Source: Nannocystis punicea (lineage in GTDB: Bacteria; Myxococcota_A; Polyangia; Nannocystales; Nannocystaceae). From it: DNA of 64,000 bases. The stretch covers positions 11,300,001-11,364,000 of the forward strand of contig NZ_CP114040.1 in assembly GCF_026965555.1 (NCBI RefSeq), read 5' to 3'. The notes under the pieces are model-generated. The model saw only the letters and a program-made list of their open reading frames with translations, did no database searches and had not been told where the DNA came from. Below, in pieces: positions 38,071-46,876 of this stretch. The position numbers were made by a program, and so were the translations under genes. Positions within the stretch are counted from its first letter, which is position 1. Each line of letters opens with the position of its first letter.

Positions 38071-38211
38071 GCGCGGGTGACGGTCGGGCCCGGCGCCGCA
38101 GGACCTATAGGCCGTTCATCACGCGCCCGTGGGCTTCAATTCGCTGTCAAGTCTCGCCGAACGCCACGTACACTGATTCTCCGCCAGCCTTGGCCACGAC
38201 CCGGAGCCTCC

Positions 38212-39618
38212 GTGAGCAGCACCCCTGAGACCCCCGCCTCCGCCGCGCCGCTGCAGCCCGAAGACCTCACGGGGTTCTTCCGCCGCGCCGAACGCCCCGA
38301 CCGCCGCACCCACAAGATCGGCACGGAACACGAGAAGTTCGGCGTGTTCGTCGCCGACGGCGAGTACCGTCCGGTCGCGTACGAGGCCCACGTCCTGGCG
38401 GTCATGCAGGGCTTCATGGCCCGCTTCGGCTGGAAGCCGGGCGGCGAGCGCGGCAACGACGGGGCGCTCATCAGCCTCGAACGCGACGGCGCCTCGATCA
38501 CCCTCGAGCCCGGCGGCCAGTTCGAGCTCAGCGGCAAACCCCTGGCGGACGTCCACCTGACCTGCCAGGAGTTCACGCAGCACCAGCGCGAGCTTCACGC
38601 GGTGTCGCAGGAGCTGGGGATCGCCTGGCTGGCCTCCGGCTTCCAACCGTTCGCCACCCGCGACGAGATCCACTGGATGCCCAAGCCGCGCTACGCGGTG
38701 ATGCGGGCCTTCCTGCCGACCCGCGGCCAGCGCGGGCTCGACATGATGCTGCGCACGTGCACCGTGCAGGCCAACTTCGACTACGCGTCGGAGCAGCAGG
38801 CAGGGGCCAGGTTCCGCCTGGCGATGGGGGTGTCGGCGCTGACGACGGCGCTGTTCGCCAACTCCCCTTATAAGGAAGGCGAGGACCGCGGGTTCGCCTC
38901 GCTGCGCAGCGACAACTGGACCGACGTCGACGCCGCCCGCTGCGGGCTGCTGCCGTGGGCGTTCGAGGCGCCGTTCTCGTACCAGCGCTACGTCGACTGG
39001 GCGCTCGACGTGCCGATGTTCTTCATCCGGCGGCAGGGCCGCTACATCCCGCTGCACGTGCCGTTCCGCGAGTACATGGCGACCGGCTACGTCGACCCCG
39101 ACGGCGTCCGCCACTCCGCGACGCAGGGCGACTGGGAGCTGCACCTGAGCACGCTGTTCCCGGAGATCCGCCTGAAGCCGTACCTCGAGGTCCGCGGCTG
39201 CGACTCGGTGCGCCAGAACATCCTCTGCGCGCTGCCGGCGCTGTGGAAGGGCCTGCTCTACGACGACGACGCGGGCGAGGCGGCCTGGGAGCTGGTCGCC
39301 GACCTCGACTTCGGCGAGCGCCTGGCCCTGTGGGCCGAGTGCCGCCAGGTCGCCCTCGCCTCGCCGCGCGTCCGCGAGCTGTGTCAGCGCCTGCTCGCCA
39401 TCGCGCGCGACGGGCTCGAGCGCGCCGACATCCGCGACCATCGCGGCCGCACCGAGGCGTTCTTCCTCGACCCCCTGGAGGCCCTGGTCGCCGCCGGGAC
39501 GTCGCCCGCCGACGTCGCCCGCGCCCAGCTCGGCCCCCGCCCCGGCCGCGACGTCGAGGCCCGCCGCGCCTTCGTCCGCGCGTTCCACTTCGCCGGCGCC
39601 GGGCTCGAAGACACCTGA
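38212..39618 (+). CDS. gshA: glutamate-cysteine ligase (plant/alphaproteobacterial GCS2 type)
   Basis: Catalyses ATP-dependent joining of glutamate and cysteine, the first step of glutathione synthesis, in the cytoplasm. It has 468 residues from the GTG at 38212, which has GGAG at the right spacing; an upstream in-frame ATG would add 45 unrelated residues. Family segments are KIGTEHEKFGVFVADGEYRP near the N-terminus, GASITLEPGGQFELSGKPL, and QANFDYASEQQAGARFRLAM. GshB (glutathione synthetase) is not adjacent. It is divergent from the bactofilins and convergent with the next gene. Confidence 0.93.
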   Translation: MSSTPETPASAAPLQPEDLTGFFRRAERPDRRTHKIGTEHEKFGVFVADGEYRPVAYEAHVLAVMQGFMARFGWKPGGERGNDGALISLERDGASITLEPGGQFELSGKPLADVHLTCQEFTQHQRELHAVSQELGIAWLASGFQPFATRDEIHWMPKPRYAVMRAFLPTRGQRGLDMMLRTCTVQANFDYASEQQAGARFRLAMGVSALTTALFANSPYKEGEDRGFASLRSDNWTDVDAARCGLLPWAFEAPFSYQRYVDWALDVPMFFIRRQGRYIPLHVPFREYMATGYVDPDGVRHSATQGDWELHLSTLFPEIRLKPYLEVRGCDSVRQNILCALPALWKGLLYDDDAGEAAWELVADLDFGERLALWAECRQVALASPRVRELCQRLLAIARDGLERADIRDHRGRTEAFFLDPLEALVAAGTSPADVARAQLGPRPGRDVEARRAFVRAFHFAGAGLEDT

Positions 39619-39623
39619 CCTGA

Positions 39624-39696
39624 CGGGCATGTCCCTTCGGGCATGGCTCGAAGGGCATGCCCGGACGAACATGTGCGCGGGGACATGTCCCCGCGC
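39624..39696. repeat. CATG-centred inverted repeats between convergent genes
   Basis: Two palindromic structures fill the gap between gshA and the convergent RRxS protein gene. The first (39624-39663) pairs CGGGCATGTCCCTTCG with CGAAGGGCATGCCCG, a 15-bp stem with one bulge. The second (39675-39696) is a perfect 22-bp palindrome centred on GGGACATGTCCC. There is no T-run. They could act as a two-way terminator. The same kind of element fills the convergent gap at 49756-49809. Confidence 0.85.
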
Positions 39697-39701
39697 CAGC
39701 C

Positions 39702-41564
39702 TCACTCGTCGTCGTCGCGCAGGTAGGACGGCAGGTCCTCGATCAGCTCGACGCGGCTCAGCTCCTGGATGTCGTCGTCCGGCGGCGGCGGCGGCTTGCG
39801 GGCGGGCGGCGGCGGCGGCTTGCGCGGCGTCGGCGGCTTGGGGCTGGGGCCCTTCGGGCTGGGGCCTTTCGGACCGACCGAGGCCGCGCCGGAGCCGGCG
39901 CGCGGCTTGGCGAGCGGGGCGCCGAGCTCGACGACCTTCTTCTTGGGGGTGCGGTGGCGCAGCACCGGCGCGCCGCTGTCGCCGTCGCTGTCGTCGATGG
40001 CCGGGAGGCCAGGCATCGGCGGGGTGTCGCGGGTGCGCACGGGCTCGGCGAGCGCCTCGTCGGCGTCGACGCTGGTGGCGCTCGTCGGCGGCGACAGGTC
40101 GAGCCCGTCGCCGTCGTCGTCGTCCAGCAGCGAACCACGCACGTCGTCCATCGACGGCCGACGCATTGGCGCCGCCCGGGTCGGCGGCGCCTCGTCGAGC
40201 ACGCTCCGCACGTCGTCGATCGACGACCGCCGCACCGGCGCCGAACGGGTCGGCGGCGCCTCGTCGTCGTCCACCAGCACGCTCCGCACGTCGTCGATCG
40301 ACGACCGCCGCACCGGCGCCGAACGGGTCGGCGCCGAACGGGTCGGCGGCGCCTCGTCGTCGTCCACCAGCACGCTCCGCACGTCGTCGATCGACGACCG
40401 ACGCACCGGCGCCGAACGGGTCGGCGGCGCCTCGTCGTCGTCCACCAGCGCGCTCCGCACGTCCTCCATCGACGGCCGTCGCACCGGCGCACCGAGCCGG
40501 CGGGCATCCTCCACCGAGTTGCGACGCACCGGAGCGTCGACGCGGCGGACGTCGTCCCGCGCGGGGCGCATCGGCGGCGCGTCGTCGTCGTCGACCAGGA
40601 CGCTGCGCACGTCGTTCAGCGACGCCCGCCGCCCCGGCGCCTCGACGCGCCGGACGTCGTCCATCGACGCCCGCCGCAGCGGCGCGTCCAGCAGGCCGCC
40701 ACGGAACTCGTCGACGGGGCGACCGATCGGCGGGTGGTCGTCGAACAACGACGAGGCGTCGCTGGACACCGGGACTTCGTCGTCCTGCAGCGTCGGCAGC
40801 GGCAGGTCGTCGTCGTCGTCCTGGATCGGCATCCGGACGTCGTCGTCGTCGTCGATGAAGCCGGACGCGTGCGGGCTCGTGTGCGAGGACACCGTCGGCG
40901 AGTGCGCGAGGGGCGAGTCGAGGTCGGGCCCGGCGCCCCGATAGAAAAGATCGCTGATGCCCGAGCTCTCGCCGGGTTCCTCGTCGGGGATCCCCAGCAC
41001 CAAGGCGGCCGACTCCTCGCTGCTGATCCCGAGCGCGGCGGCCAGCGGCAAGGTCGCCGAGAGGTCGGGCGGCGGCGACGAGGACGACGGCGGCGGGTAA
41101 TCGACCTCGCGCTGGGCCGCCAGCGCGAAGCTCCGCGCCAGCGTCGGCCGCTCGTCGACGACCGGCTCCGGCTGGCGGACCGGGTACGGCCGGCTGAGCT
41201 TCAGGAGCGACTGGAAGCGGGCGAAGCCGCCGAGGCCGGAGTCGGGATCGTCGTCGATCACCGCGGGCGCCGGCGGCGGCTGCGAGGTGGTGGCGGCCGT
41301 GACGGCGCGGCGCAGGTCGGCCGGCAGCTCGTCGTCCAGCTCCTCGTCGAGCCCCTCGCGGACGTCGAAGGCGCTGTCGCGGCGGGTGATGAACGAGCTG
41401 TCCCGTGGGACATGTCCCGAACGACCGCCGAGGAGCTCGCCGAGCGTCGAGTCGGGATCGAGCCCCTGCAGCAAGACGCTGGCCCGCGCGCGGGCCCACG
41501 CGAGCAAGGCCGGCACGTCCTTGGCGGCGTAGCCCTCGCCCGCGAGCAGGTCATCAGGCTGCAT
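39702..41564 (-). CDS. acidic low-complexity protein with repeated RRxS motifs
   Basis: A 620-residue protein I do not recognise. Residues 1-45 are helical (DLLAGEGYAAKDVPALLAWA; LDPDSTLGELL). Residues 50-296 are acidic and low in complexity. Residues 297-480 hold eight units of the pattern RRxS-[IVLM]-[DEN]-D-[VA]-R, most followed by a VDDDEAPP spacer; four adjacent units are almost identical. A ninth RRDS lies at 61-64. Residues 535-597 are Lys/Pro-rich, and the end is acidic. There is no signal peptide or membrane segment. RRxS is the consensus of basophilic Ser/Thr kinases, which are abundant in myxobacteria, so multisite phosphorylation is a reasonable guess. It lies 39 bp after alaS on the same strand. 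Confidence 0.7.
   Translation of the reverse strand: MQPDDLLAGEGYAAKDVPALLAWARARASVLLQGLDPDSTLGELLGGRSGHVPRDSSFITRRDSAFDVREGLDEELDDELPADLRRAVTAATTSQPPPAPAVIDDDPDSGLGGFARFQSLLKLSRPYPVRQPEPVVDERPTLARSFALAAQREVDYPPPSSSSPPPDLSATLPLAAALGISSEESAALVLGIPDEEPGESSGISDLFYRGAGPDLDSPLAHSPTVSSHTSPHASGFIDDDDDVRMPIQDDDDDLPLPTLQDDEVPVSSDASSLFDDHPPIGRPVDEFRGGLLDAPLRRASMDDVRRVEAPGRRASLNDVRSVLVDDDDAPPMRPARDDVRRVDAPVRRNSVEDARRLGAPVRRPSMEDVRSALVDDDEAPPTRSAPVRRSSIDDVRSVLVDDDEAPPTRSAPTRSAPVRRSSIDDVRSVLVDDDEAPPTRSAPVRRSSIDDVRSVLDEAPPTRAAPMRRPSMDDVRGSLLDDDDGDGLDLSPPTSATSVDADEALAEPVRTRDTPPMPGLPAIDDSDGDSGAPVLRHRTPKKKVVELGAPLAKPRAGSGAASVGPKGPSPKGPSPKPPTPRKPPPPPARKPPPPPDDDIQELSRVELIEDLPSYLRDDDE
40125..40676. repeat. coding tandem repeats of the RRxS protein
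   Basis: The DNA for residues 297-480 is a set of direct repeats of about 78-93 bp; the blocks near 40200-40470 are nearly identical (CACGTCGTCGATCGACGACC recurs in three of them). This indicates recent expansion by unequal recombination or slippage. Confidence 0.9.
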
Positions 41565-41603
41565 GTGATTTCACGGTATCACAGCGAGCCGCGCCCGTGC
41601 GGC

Positions 41604-44282
41604 TCAGGCGAGCTGCGCGGCGAGGGCGCTGCCGGCCGCGTCGATGGCCGCGGGCAGGCCGGCCGCGTTGGGTCCTCCGGCCTGCGCGAGGTCGGGCCGG
41701 CCCCCGCCGCGCCCGCCGACATGTGTGGCCAGGGCGGCGATGAGGTTGCCCGCGTGGACCTTGCCGGCGAGATCCTTGGTGACCGCGACCAGCAGCGAGG
41801 CCTTGCCGTCCTTCTCTGCGCCGAGGACGATCACGCCGGAGCCGAGGCGGTCGCGCAGAGTATCGGCCGCCTCGCGCAGGGCCTTGGGATCGGCGACTGC
41901 GACGACCTTGGCGAGCAGCTTGACGCCGGCGACTTCGGCGACGGTGTCGCCGGAGCCGCCGCCGCCGACGGCCAGCTTGCGCTGCAATTCGGTGATCTCG
42001 CGCTCGCGCTTCTGCGCGCTGACCTGCAGGCGGCCGAGCTTGTCGAGGACGTCCCCGGGCCCGCTGGCGTGCAGCTCGCTGGCCGCGCGGTCGAGGATCT
42101 GCACCGTCTGCTGCAAGTGATGCAGCGCGTTCATGCCGGTGACGGCCTCGATGCGGCGCACGCCCTGGGCGATGCCGACCTCGCTGACGATGGCGAACAG
42201 GCCGATGTCGCCGGCGCGGTGGACGTGGGTGCCGCCGCACAGCTCGACGCTGTCCTGACCGATCCGGACCACGCGCACCTGCTCGCCGTACTTGGCCTCG
42301 AACAGGCCGATCGCGCCGGCGCTCTTGGCCTCGCCGGGGCTCATCTCGCGCGTGTCGGTGTCGGCGTTGGCCAGCGTCATCTCGTTGACGATGCGCTCGA
42401 TCTGCTGCCGCTGCTCCGGCGTGATCGGCCGCGGGTGCGAGAAGTCGAAGCGCAGCCGGTCGGGCGCGACCAGCGAGCCCTTCTGCGCCACGTGGGTGCC
42501 GAGCACCGCGCGCAGGGCGTGGTGCAGCAGGTGCGTGGCGCTGTGGTTGCGGCGGATCGCGGCCCGCCGCGCGCCGTCGACGGTCAACGTGACGAGGCGG
42601 CCGACCTCGAGGGTGCCGTGCGTGACCTTGCCGCGGTGGATGTGCAGGTCGCCGGTCGGCTTGAGGGTGTCGCTGATCTCGACGCGCACGCCGTCGCCCT
42701 CGGCGATGCCGGTGTCACCGACCTGGCCGCCGCTCTCGCCGTAGAACGGGGTCGCGTCGGTGATGAACTCGACGTCGTCGCCCTCCTTCGCGGCGGTCTG
42801 CTCGACGCCGTTCACCGCCAGCGCGAGCACGTTGCCGCGGCCGCTGAGCTCGGCGTAGCCGGTGAAGGTCGCGGCCTTGGCGAACCGCTCCTTGAAGCGG
42901 AAGTAGAGGTTGTCGATCGCCTTGTCGCCGCCGCCGAGGTTGGCAGCCGCGGCGCCGGCCGCCTGGCGCGCCTGGACCTCCTGCTTGACCGCCTCCTCGT
43001 CGAGGGTGAGGCCCTTCTCGCGGCTCAGGATCCCGGTGAGGTCGATCGGCAGGCCGTAGGTGTCGTAGAGCTCGGCGGCGACGCCCTGCGGGAAGGCGGT
43101 CTCGCCGGCGGGCAGCTCGGAGACGGCGCCGTCGAACAGCCGCAGGCCGCGCTTCAGAGTGCGGCGGAAGCTCTCCTCTTCGCCGCGCACGACCTCGTCG
43201 ATCGTGGCTGCCCTTTCGACCAGGTTGGGATAGGCCTCGCCGAACTCCTCGACGACCTTCTTGCACACCTCGTGGAAGAACAGGTGCTCGAGGCCGACCT
43301 TCTCGCCGAAGCGGATCGCCCGGCGCATGATCCGGCGCAGCACGTACGGCCGCGTGTCGCGGTCGGGGAACACGCCGTCGGCGATCAGGAAGGCGGTCGC
43401 GCGCGCATGGTCGGCGATGACGCGGAACGGCGCCTCGCCGGCCCCGAGGTCGTGCGCCGGCGCGCCGGCCAGGCGCTTGGCGAGGTCGACCAGCGGGGTC
43501 AGCAGCGAGGTGCGGTAGTTGCTGCCGACGCCCTCGATCACCGAGGCGAGCCGCTCGAGGCCGGCGCCGGTGTCGATGCTCGGCTTCGGCAGCGGCACGA
43601 GCCGACCGTCGTCGAACTTCTCGTACTGCATGAACACGAGGTTCCACAGCTCGGTGTAGCGGGTGTCCTCGTAGGCCGGGCCGCGACCGGCGACGCCGGC
43701 GTCCGGCGGGGCCTTGTCGCCGTGGAAGATGTGGATCTCCGAGCACGGCCCGCACGGCCCCGTCGGGCCCATGGCCCAGAAGTTCTCCTTGGCCGGGAAG
43801 CGGTAGATCCTGTCCTTCGGGACATACGAGGTCCACAGCTCGTAGGCCTCGTCGTCGGCCGGGGCCGACTCGCCTTCGCCGCTGAAGACGCTGACGACCA
43901 GGCGGTCGGCCGAGATGCCGAGATCCTCGGTCAGGAACTCCCAGCCCCAGCGGATCGCGTCCTGCTTGAAGTAGTCGCCGAACGAGAAGTTGCCGAGCAT
44001 CTCGAACAGCGTGTGGTGCCGCTCGGTGAAGCCGACGTTGTCGAGGTCGTTGTGCTTGCCGCCGGCCCGCAGACACCGCTGCACGGTGACCGCCCGCTTG
44101 TACGGCCGCGGGTCGCGCCCGAGGAAGGTGTCCTTGAACTGCACCATCCCGGCGTTGGTGAACAGCAGCGTCGGATCGTTGGCCGGCACCAGCGACGACG
44201 ACGGCACGACGGCGTGATCGCGGGCGGCGAAGTAGTTGAGGAATCGGCTGCGGATCTCGTGAGCGCGAATGGGCCGCTGCAT
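41604..44282 (-). CDS. alaS: alanine-tRNA ligase
   Basis: Charges tRNA-Ala and edits mischarged Ser/Gly. It has 892 residues from the ATG at 44282 (MQRPIRAHEIRSRFLNYFAA); the frame is open further upstream without similarity. Class II motif 1 is around RDHAVVPSSSLVPANDPTLL. The editing domain has the metal-site HSATH and CGGTH elements, and the C-terminal oligomerisation (C-Ala) domain ends GSALAAQLA. Glycine-rich VGGRGGGRPDLAQAGG near the end is the usual C-Ala motif. Confidence 0.98.
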   Translation of the reverse strand: MQRPIRAHEIRSRFLNYFAARDHAVVPSSSLVPANDPTLLFTNAGMVQFKDTFLGRDPRPYKRAVTVQRCLRAGGKHNDLDNVGFTERHHTLFEMLGNFSFGDYFKQDAIRWGWEFLTEDLGISADRLVVSVFSGEGESAPADDEAYELWTSYVPKDRIYRFPAKENFWAMGPTGPCGPCSEIHIFHGDKAPPDAGVAGRGPAYEDTRYTELWNLVFMQYEKFDDGRLVPLPKPSIDTGAGLERLASVIEGVGSNYRTSLLTPLVDLAKRLAGAPAHDLGAGEAPFRVIADHARATAFLIADGVFPDRDTRPYVLRRIMRRAIRFGEKVGLEHLFFHEVCKKVVEEFGEAYPNLVERAATIDEVVRGEEESFRRTLKRGLRLFDGAVSELPAGETAFPQGVAAELYDTYGLPIDLTGILSREKGLTLDEEAVKQEVQARQAAGAAAANLGGGDKAIDNLYFRFKERFAKAATFTGYAELSGRGNVLALAVNGVEQTAAKEGDDVEFITDATPFYGESGGQVGDTGIAEGDGVRVEISDTLKPTGDLHIHRGKVTHGTLEVGRLVTLTVDGARRAAIRRNHSATHLLHHALRAVLGTHVAQKGSLVAPDRLRFDFSHPRPITPEQRQQIERIVNEMTLANADTDTREMSPGEAKSAGAIGLFEAKYGEQVRVVRIGQDSVELCGGTHVHRAGDIGLFAIVSEVGIAQGVRRIEAVTGMNALHHLQQTVQILDRAASELHASGPGDVLDKLGRLQVSAQKREREITELQRKLAVGGGGSGDTVAEVAGVKLLAKVVAVADPKALREAADTLRDRLGSGVIVLGAEKDGKASLLVAVTKDLAGKVHAGNLIAALATHVGGRGGGRPDLAQAGGPNAAGLPAAIDAAGSALAAQLA

Positions 44283-44447
44283 GGGCGGGGGAGAATAATC
44301 GATCCGCGCGGCCACGAGCCCCCGCGCACCGAACCCCCCGCGCGTGCGATTTCGCGCGCACTTCGCGCACGAGGCCCGCACGCGTTCGCGCGCAGATCCG
44401 GCCCGCCGGCTGGCTCGGGCGGGACCGCGGGCGTATAATGAGGAGGC

Positions 44448-44654
44448 ATGTCCCTCCGCGGAATCCTGGCCGGCATGGCGTCGATCCTCGAGATCCAGCC
44501 GCCCGAACCGCCCCGCCCGCGCCGCCCCGCCAAGCGCCGCCCCGCCAAGCGGCCCCTCAGCGACGCCGAGGCGATCGCCCGCGAGTTCGCGGCCATTCGT
44601 CGCGACCTCGCCGGCATCTACGAGAGCTACGCCGATCGCCTGCCGCCGCGCTAG
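44448..44654 (+). CDS. small basic hypothetical protein
   Basis: A 68-residue protein with Pro/Arg/Lys-rich repeats (PRPRRPAKRRPAKRPLSD) and a helical C-terminal half (DAEAIAREFAAIRRDLAGIY). It has a textbook GAGGAGG ribosome-binding site seven bases before the ATG, which is why I accept it. A TATAAT sequence overlaps the same place; if it were a -10 box the message would be nearly leaderless. No family is recognised. Confidence 0.55.
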   Translation: MSLRGILAGMASILEIQPPEPPRPRRPAKRRPAKRPLSDAEAIAREFAAIRRDLAGIYESYADRLPPR

Positions 44655-44702
44655 GACGCGCGCGAAGTTGCGCACGAATTTCGGCGCGCTAGCCTCCGGC
44701 GC

Positions 44703-45224
44703 GTGAATTCAGACGAGCTCGTCGTCCCCGGAGAAAACGAACCTCGCCGCGCCCTCGACCGCGAGGTCTCGGCCGCCGGGCGCTCTTCGATCTCCATCCT
44801 CGCGATGTTGCAGCGCTCGAGCCCCCTGCCGTCGCCCGAGCAGCTCGCGGCCTATCCGCCGGAAGGCCGCGAGCTGATCTATCGCCTCGCTCAGGCCACC
44901 CAAACGCACCTGCATCGCGTCGAGCTCGAGCGGCTGGAGCTCCGTCGCGAGAAGCTGCGCGCCCGCGCGATCGATCGCGCCGCTCAGCGGCGACAGATCG
45001 CTCGCGGGCAGTACCTCGGCTTCGGCATCTGCGTGCTGTTCCTGGCCGCCAGCGCCGCCGTGGCGCTGCTGGCCACCAGCGGATGGGGCCAGCTCACCGC
45101 CAGCTTGCTCGGCGGGATCGGACTCTCCAGCCTGGTGTTCGCGTTCATCCGCGGGCAGCAGCCGCGGGCCTCGCGGCGCCTGCGACTGCGCGCCCCGGCG
45201 CGGGCGGCGACGCAGTCGAACTGA
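44703..45224 (+). CDS. DUF2335-like membrane protein
   Basis: A 173-residue protein starting at GTG. The middle matches the DUF2335 pattern: a SPLPSPEQLAAYPPEGRELI segment, a long charged helix with HLHRVELERLELRREKL, then two membrane helices (about 104-121 and 126-148) with short loops. The C-terminus is basic. DUF2335 proteins are predicted inner-membrane proteins of unknown function, often beside phage or toxin genes, but nothing of that sort is visible here. The RlmI-like gene follows in the opposite orientation. Confidence 0.65.
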   Translation: MNSDELVVPGENEPRRALDREVSAAGRSSISILAMLQRSSPLPSPEQLAAYPPEGRELIYRLAQATQTHLHRVELERLELRREKLRARAIDRAAQRRQIARGQYLGFGICVLFLAASAAVALLATSGWGQLTASLLGGIGLSSLVFAFIRGQQPRASRRLRLRAPARAATQSN

Positions 45225-45273
45225 GCTTCCACTCGGCCGATCGACTCGAGGTCGTCGCGCGGCGGTGCTCGAG

Positions 45274-45289
45274 CACTCGCGATCGAGTG
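45274..45289. terminator. weak hairpin between convergent genes
   Basis: CACTCG-CGAT-CGAGTG forms a perfect 6-bp stem in the 92-bp gap between the DUF2335-like gene and the RlmI-like gene. There is no T-run; a two-way terminator function is only a possibility. Confidence 0.3.
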
Positions 45290-45316
45290 ACTCGAACTCG
45301 CGCGAGCCTTCCGCGC

Positions 45317-46651
45317 TCAGTCGAACTGCAGCAGCTTGACCTTGAGGTAGCGGCCCTCGATGAAGGCCGGGGGGACCGGGAAGTCGGGCGGGAGGCCGCA
45401 CTCGCCGACCAGGCGGGCGGCGCGACCGGCCGCGTGGACGCCCTCGCCGACGGCGAGCAGGAACTCCTCCTCGCCGAGGCGCACTGCGTTGCTGATCGCC
45501 AGCACGAGGCCGCCGGGGCCGACGACCCCGCTGACCGCCCGCATCAGCTCGCCGTAGTCCTTGAGCGCGCTGAAGGTGCTGCCCTTGACGTTGCTGAACG
45601 GGGGCGGGTCGACGATCACCAGGTCCCACACGCGGCCGCGCTGGCGGAACTTCTCGAGCAGCGCGAAGGCGTCGCCGGTGATCGCCTCGATCGCCTCGGG
45701 GTCCATCTTCGAGGCGCTGAGGTTCTGCCGGCAGCGCGCGTGGCTGCGGGCCGCGGCGTCGACGTGGGTCACCGAGCGCGCGCCGCCGCGGAGCGCCCGC
45801 AGACCGAACGCGCCGGTGAAGCTGAACAGGTTGCACACGCTGCGCTCGCGCGACCACGCCTCGAACAGGCGCCGGCCCTCGCGGAGGTCGAGGAACAGGC
45901 CGGGCGAGACCGGAGCTGTCACATCGACCAGGAACTTGAGGCCATCCTCGTCGACCTCGATCTCGGGCGGCGCCGGCTTGCCGGCGAGGTGGAACGCGGG
46001 CGGCCGGCGGTCGTCGGGAGTGACGCCGCGGATCCGGTCCTGCAGGTAGATGCCGGTCGGCTTGAGCTCTTGCTCGAGGATCGGCACCAGCGCGTCGAGG
46101 TAGGTCTCGGCGATCTTGGCGTACTTGTAGACGAGCAGGTGAGAGCCGAGGCGGTCGACGGCGAGGCCGGGGAAGCCGTCGGCCTCGCTGTGGATCAGGC
46201 GGCACGCCTCGGAGGGCACGCTGGTGCCGCGACGACGCACGGCGGCCCGCACCCGCGCGAGCATCTCGTCCTCGTTCCACTCGAACTCGGCGGCCAGGCT
46301 CACCATGCGCAAGGCGATCGCGCCCTCGGGCTCGTTCAGGCCGTGGCCGATCAGGTAGCCGTCCGGATCCATCACCGGGACCACGGCGCCCTCGGGCAGC
46401 GCGAGCGGCCGCTGGACGGCGTTGCGGAACACCCACGGGTGGCCGGCGCGCAGCAGACGGGCCACCTCGTGCGGCACCTTGATGTGCGGGCCGCGGACAC
46501 CGGGCCGCGGGTGACCGCCTTGGGTGCGCCGCCGCGGCGCCGCGTCGCCACCGGCAGCGCCGCCGCCCCCGCCGCGTCGCTGTGGCCGCGAGGGTTCGGC
46601 GGGGCGAGTGGCGGGGCGAGTGCGCAGCGGACGGCCGTCGGTGGGTGGCAT
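45317..46651 (-). CDS. RlmI/RlmK-type 23S rRNA (cytosine-C5) methyltransferase
   Basis: An SAM-dependent rRNA methyltransferase of 444 residues. The first 52 residues are Arg/Gly/Pro-rich and have no family match. A PUA-like domain follows (about 55-125: LLRAGHPWVFRNAVQRP). The catalytic Rossmann domain has motif I NLFSFTGAFGL (274-284) and the DPPPFS motif (348-353). It resembles E. coli RlmI, which makes m5C1962, but orthology to RlmI is not proven. The start ATG at 46651 is the only plausible one. Confidence 0.85.
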   Translation of the reverse strand: MPPTDGRPLRTRPATRPAEPSRPQRRGGGGGAAGGDAAPRRRTQGGHPRPGVRGPHIKVPHEVARLLRAGHPWVFRNAVQRPLALPEGAVVPVMDPDGYLIGHGLNEPEGAIALRMVSLAAEFEWNEDEMLARVRAAVRRRGTSVPSEACRLIHSEADGFPGLAVDRLGSHLLVYKYAKIAETYLDALVPILEQELKPTGIYLQDRIRGVTPDDRRPPAFHLAGKPAPPEIEVDEDGLKFLVDVTAPVSPGLFLDLREGRRLFEAWSRERSVCNLFSFTGAFGLRALRGGARSVTHVDAAARSHARCRQNLSASKMDPEAIEAITGDAFALLEKFRQRGRVWDLVIVDPPPFSNVKGSTFSALKDYGELMRAVSGVVGPGGLVLAISNAVRLGEEEFLLAVGEGVHAAGRAARLVGECGLPPDFPVPPAFIEGRYLKVKLLQFD

Positions 46652-46876
46652 GGCGGCCGCGGAGAATAGGCGATAGCGCCGCGACGTGGCGAAAAATCAG
46701 GTCGACTGGCCATGGAGCCGGCGGCGCCGGTGCAGGCGGACAGCGGTCCGCTGCCCGGGACAGTGGCGCAAAGGACAGGCGCGAGGGGCCGCGAAAGTTT
46801 CCTCGCTTGGCGGGCCGGGCGGCGGGCTGTAGGCTTTTCCGCCCTGGCCGCGCCCGCCGGCGCCGGCCGAGCCCGC

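Noticed and set aside
44703..45224. Phage or mobile-element origin for the DUF2335-like gene
   Set aside because: No integrase, att repeat, tRNA junction or composition change is visible around it.
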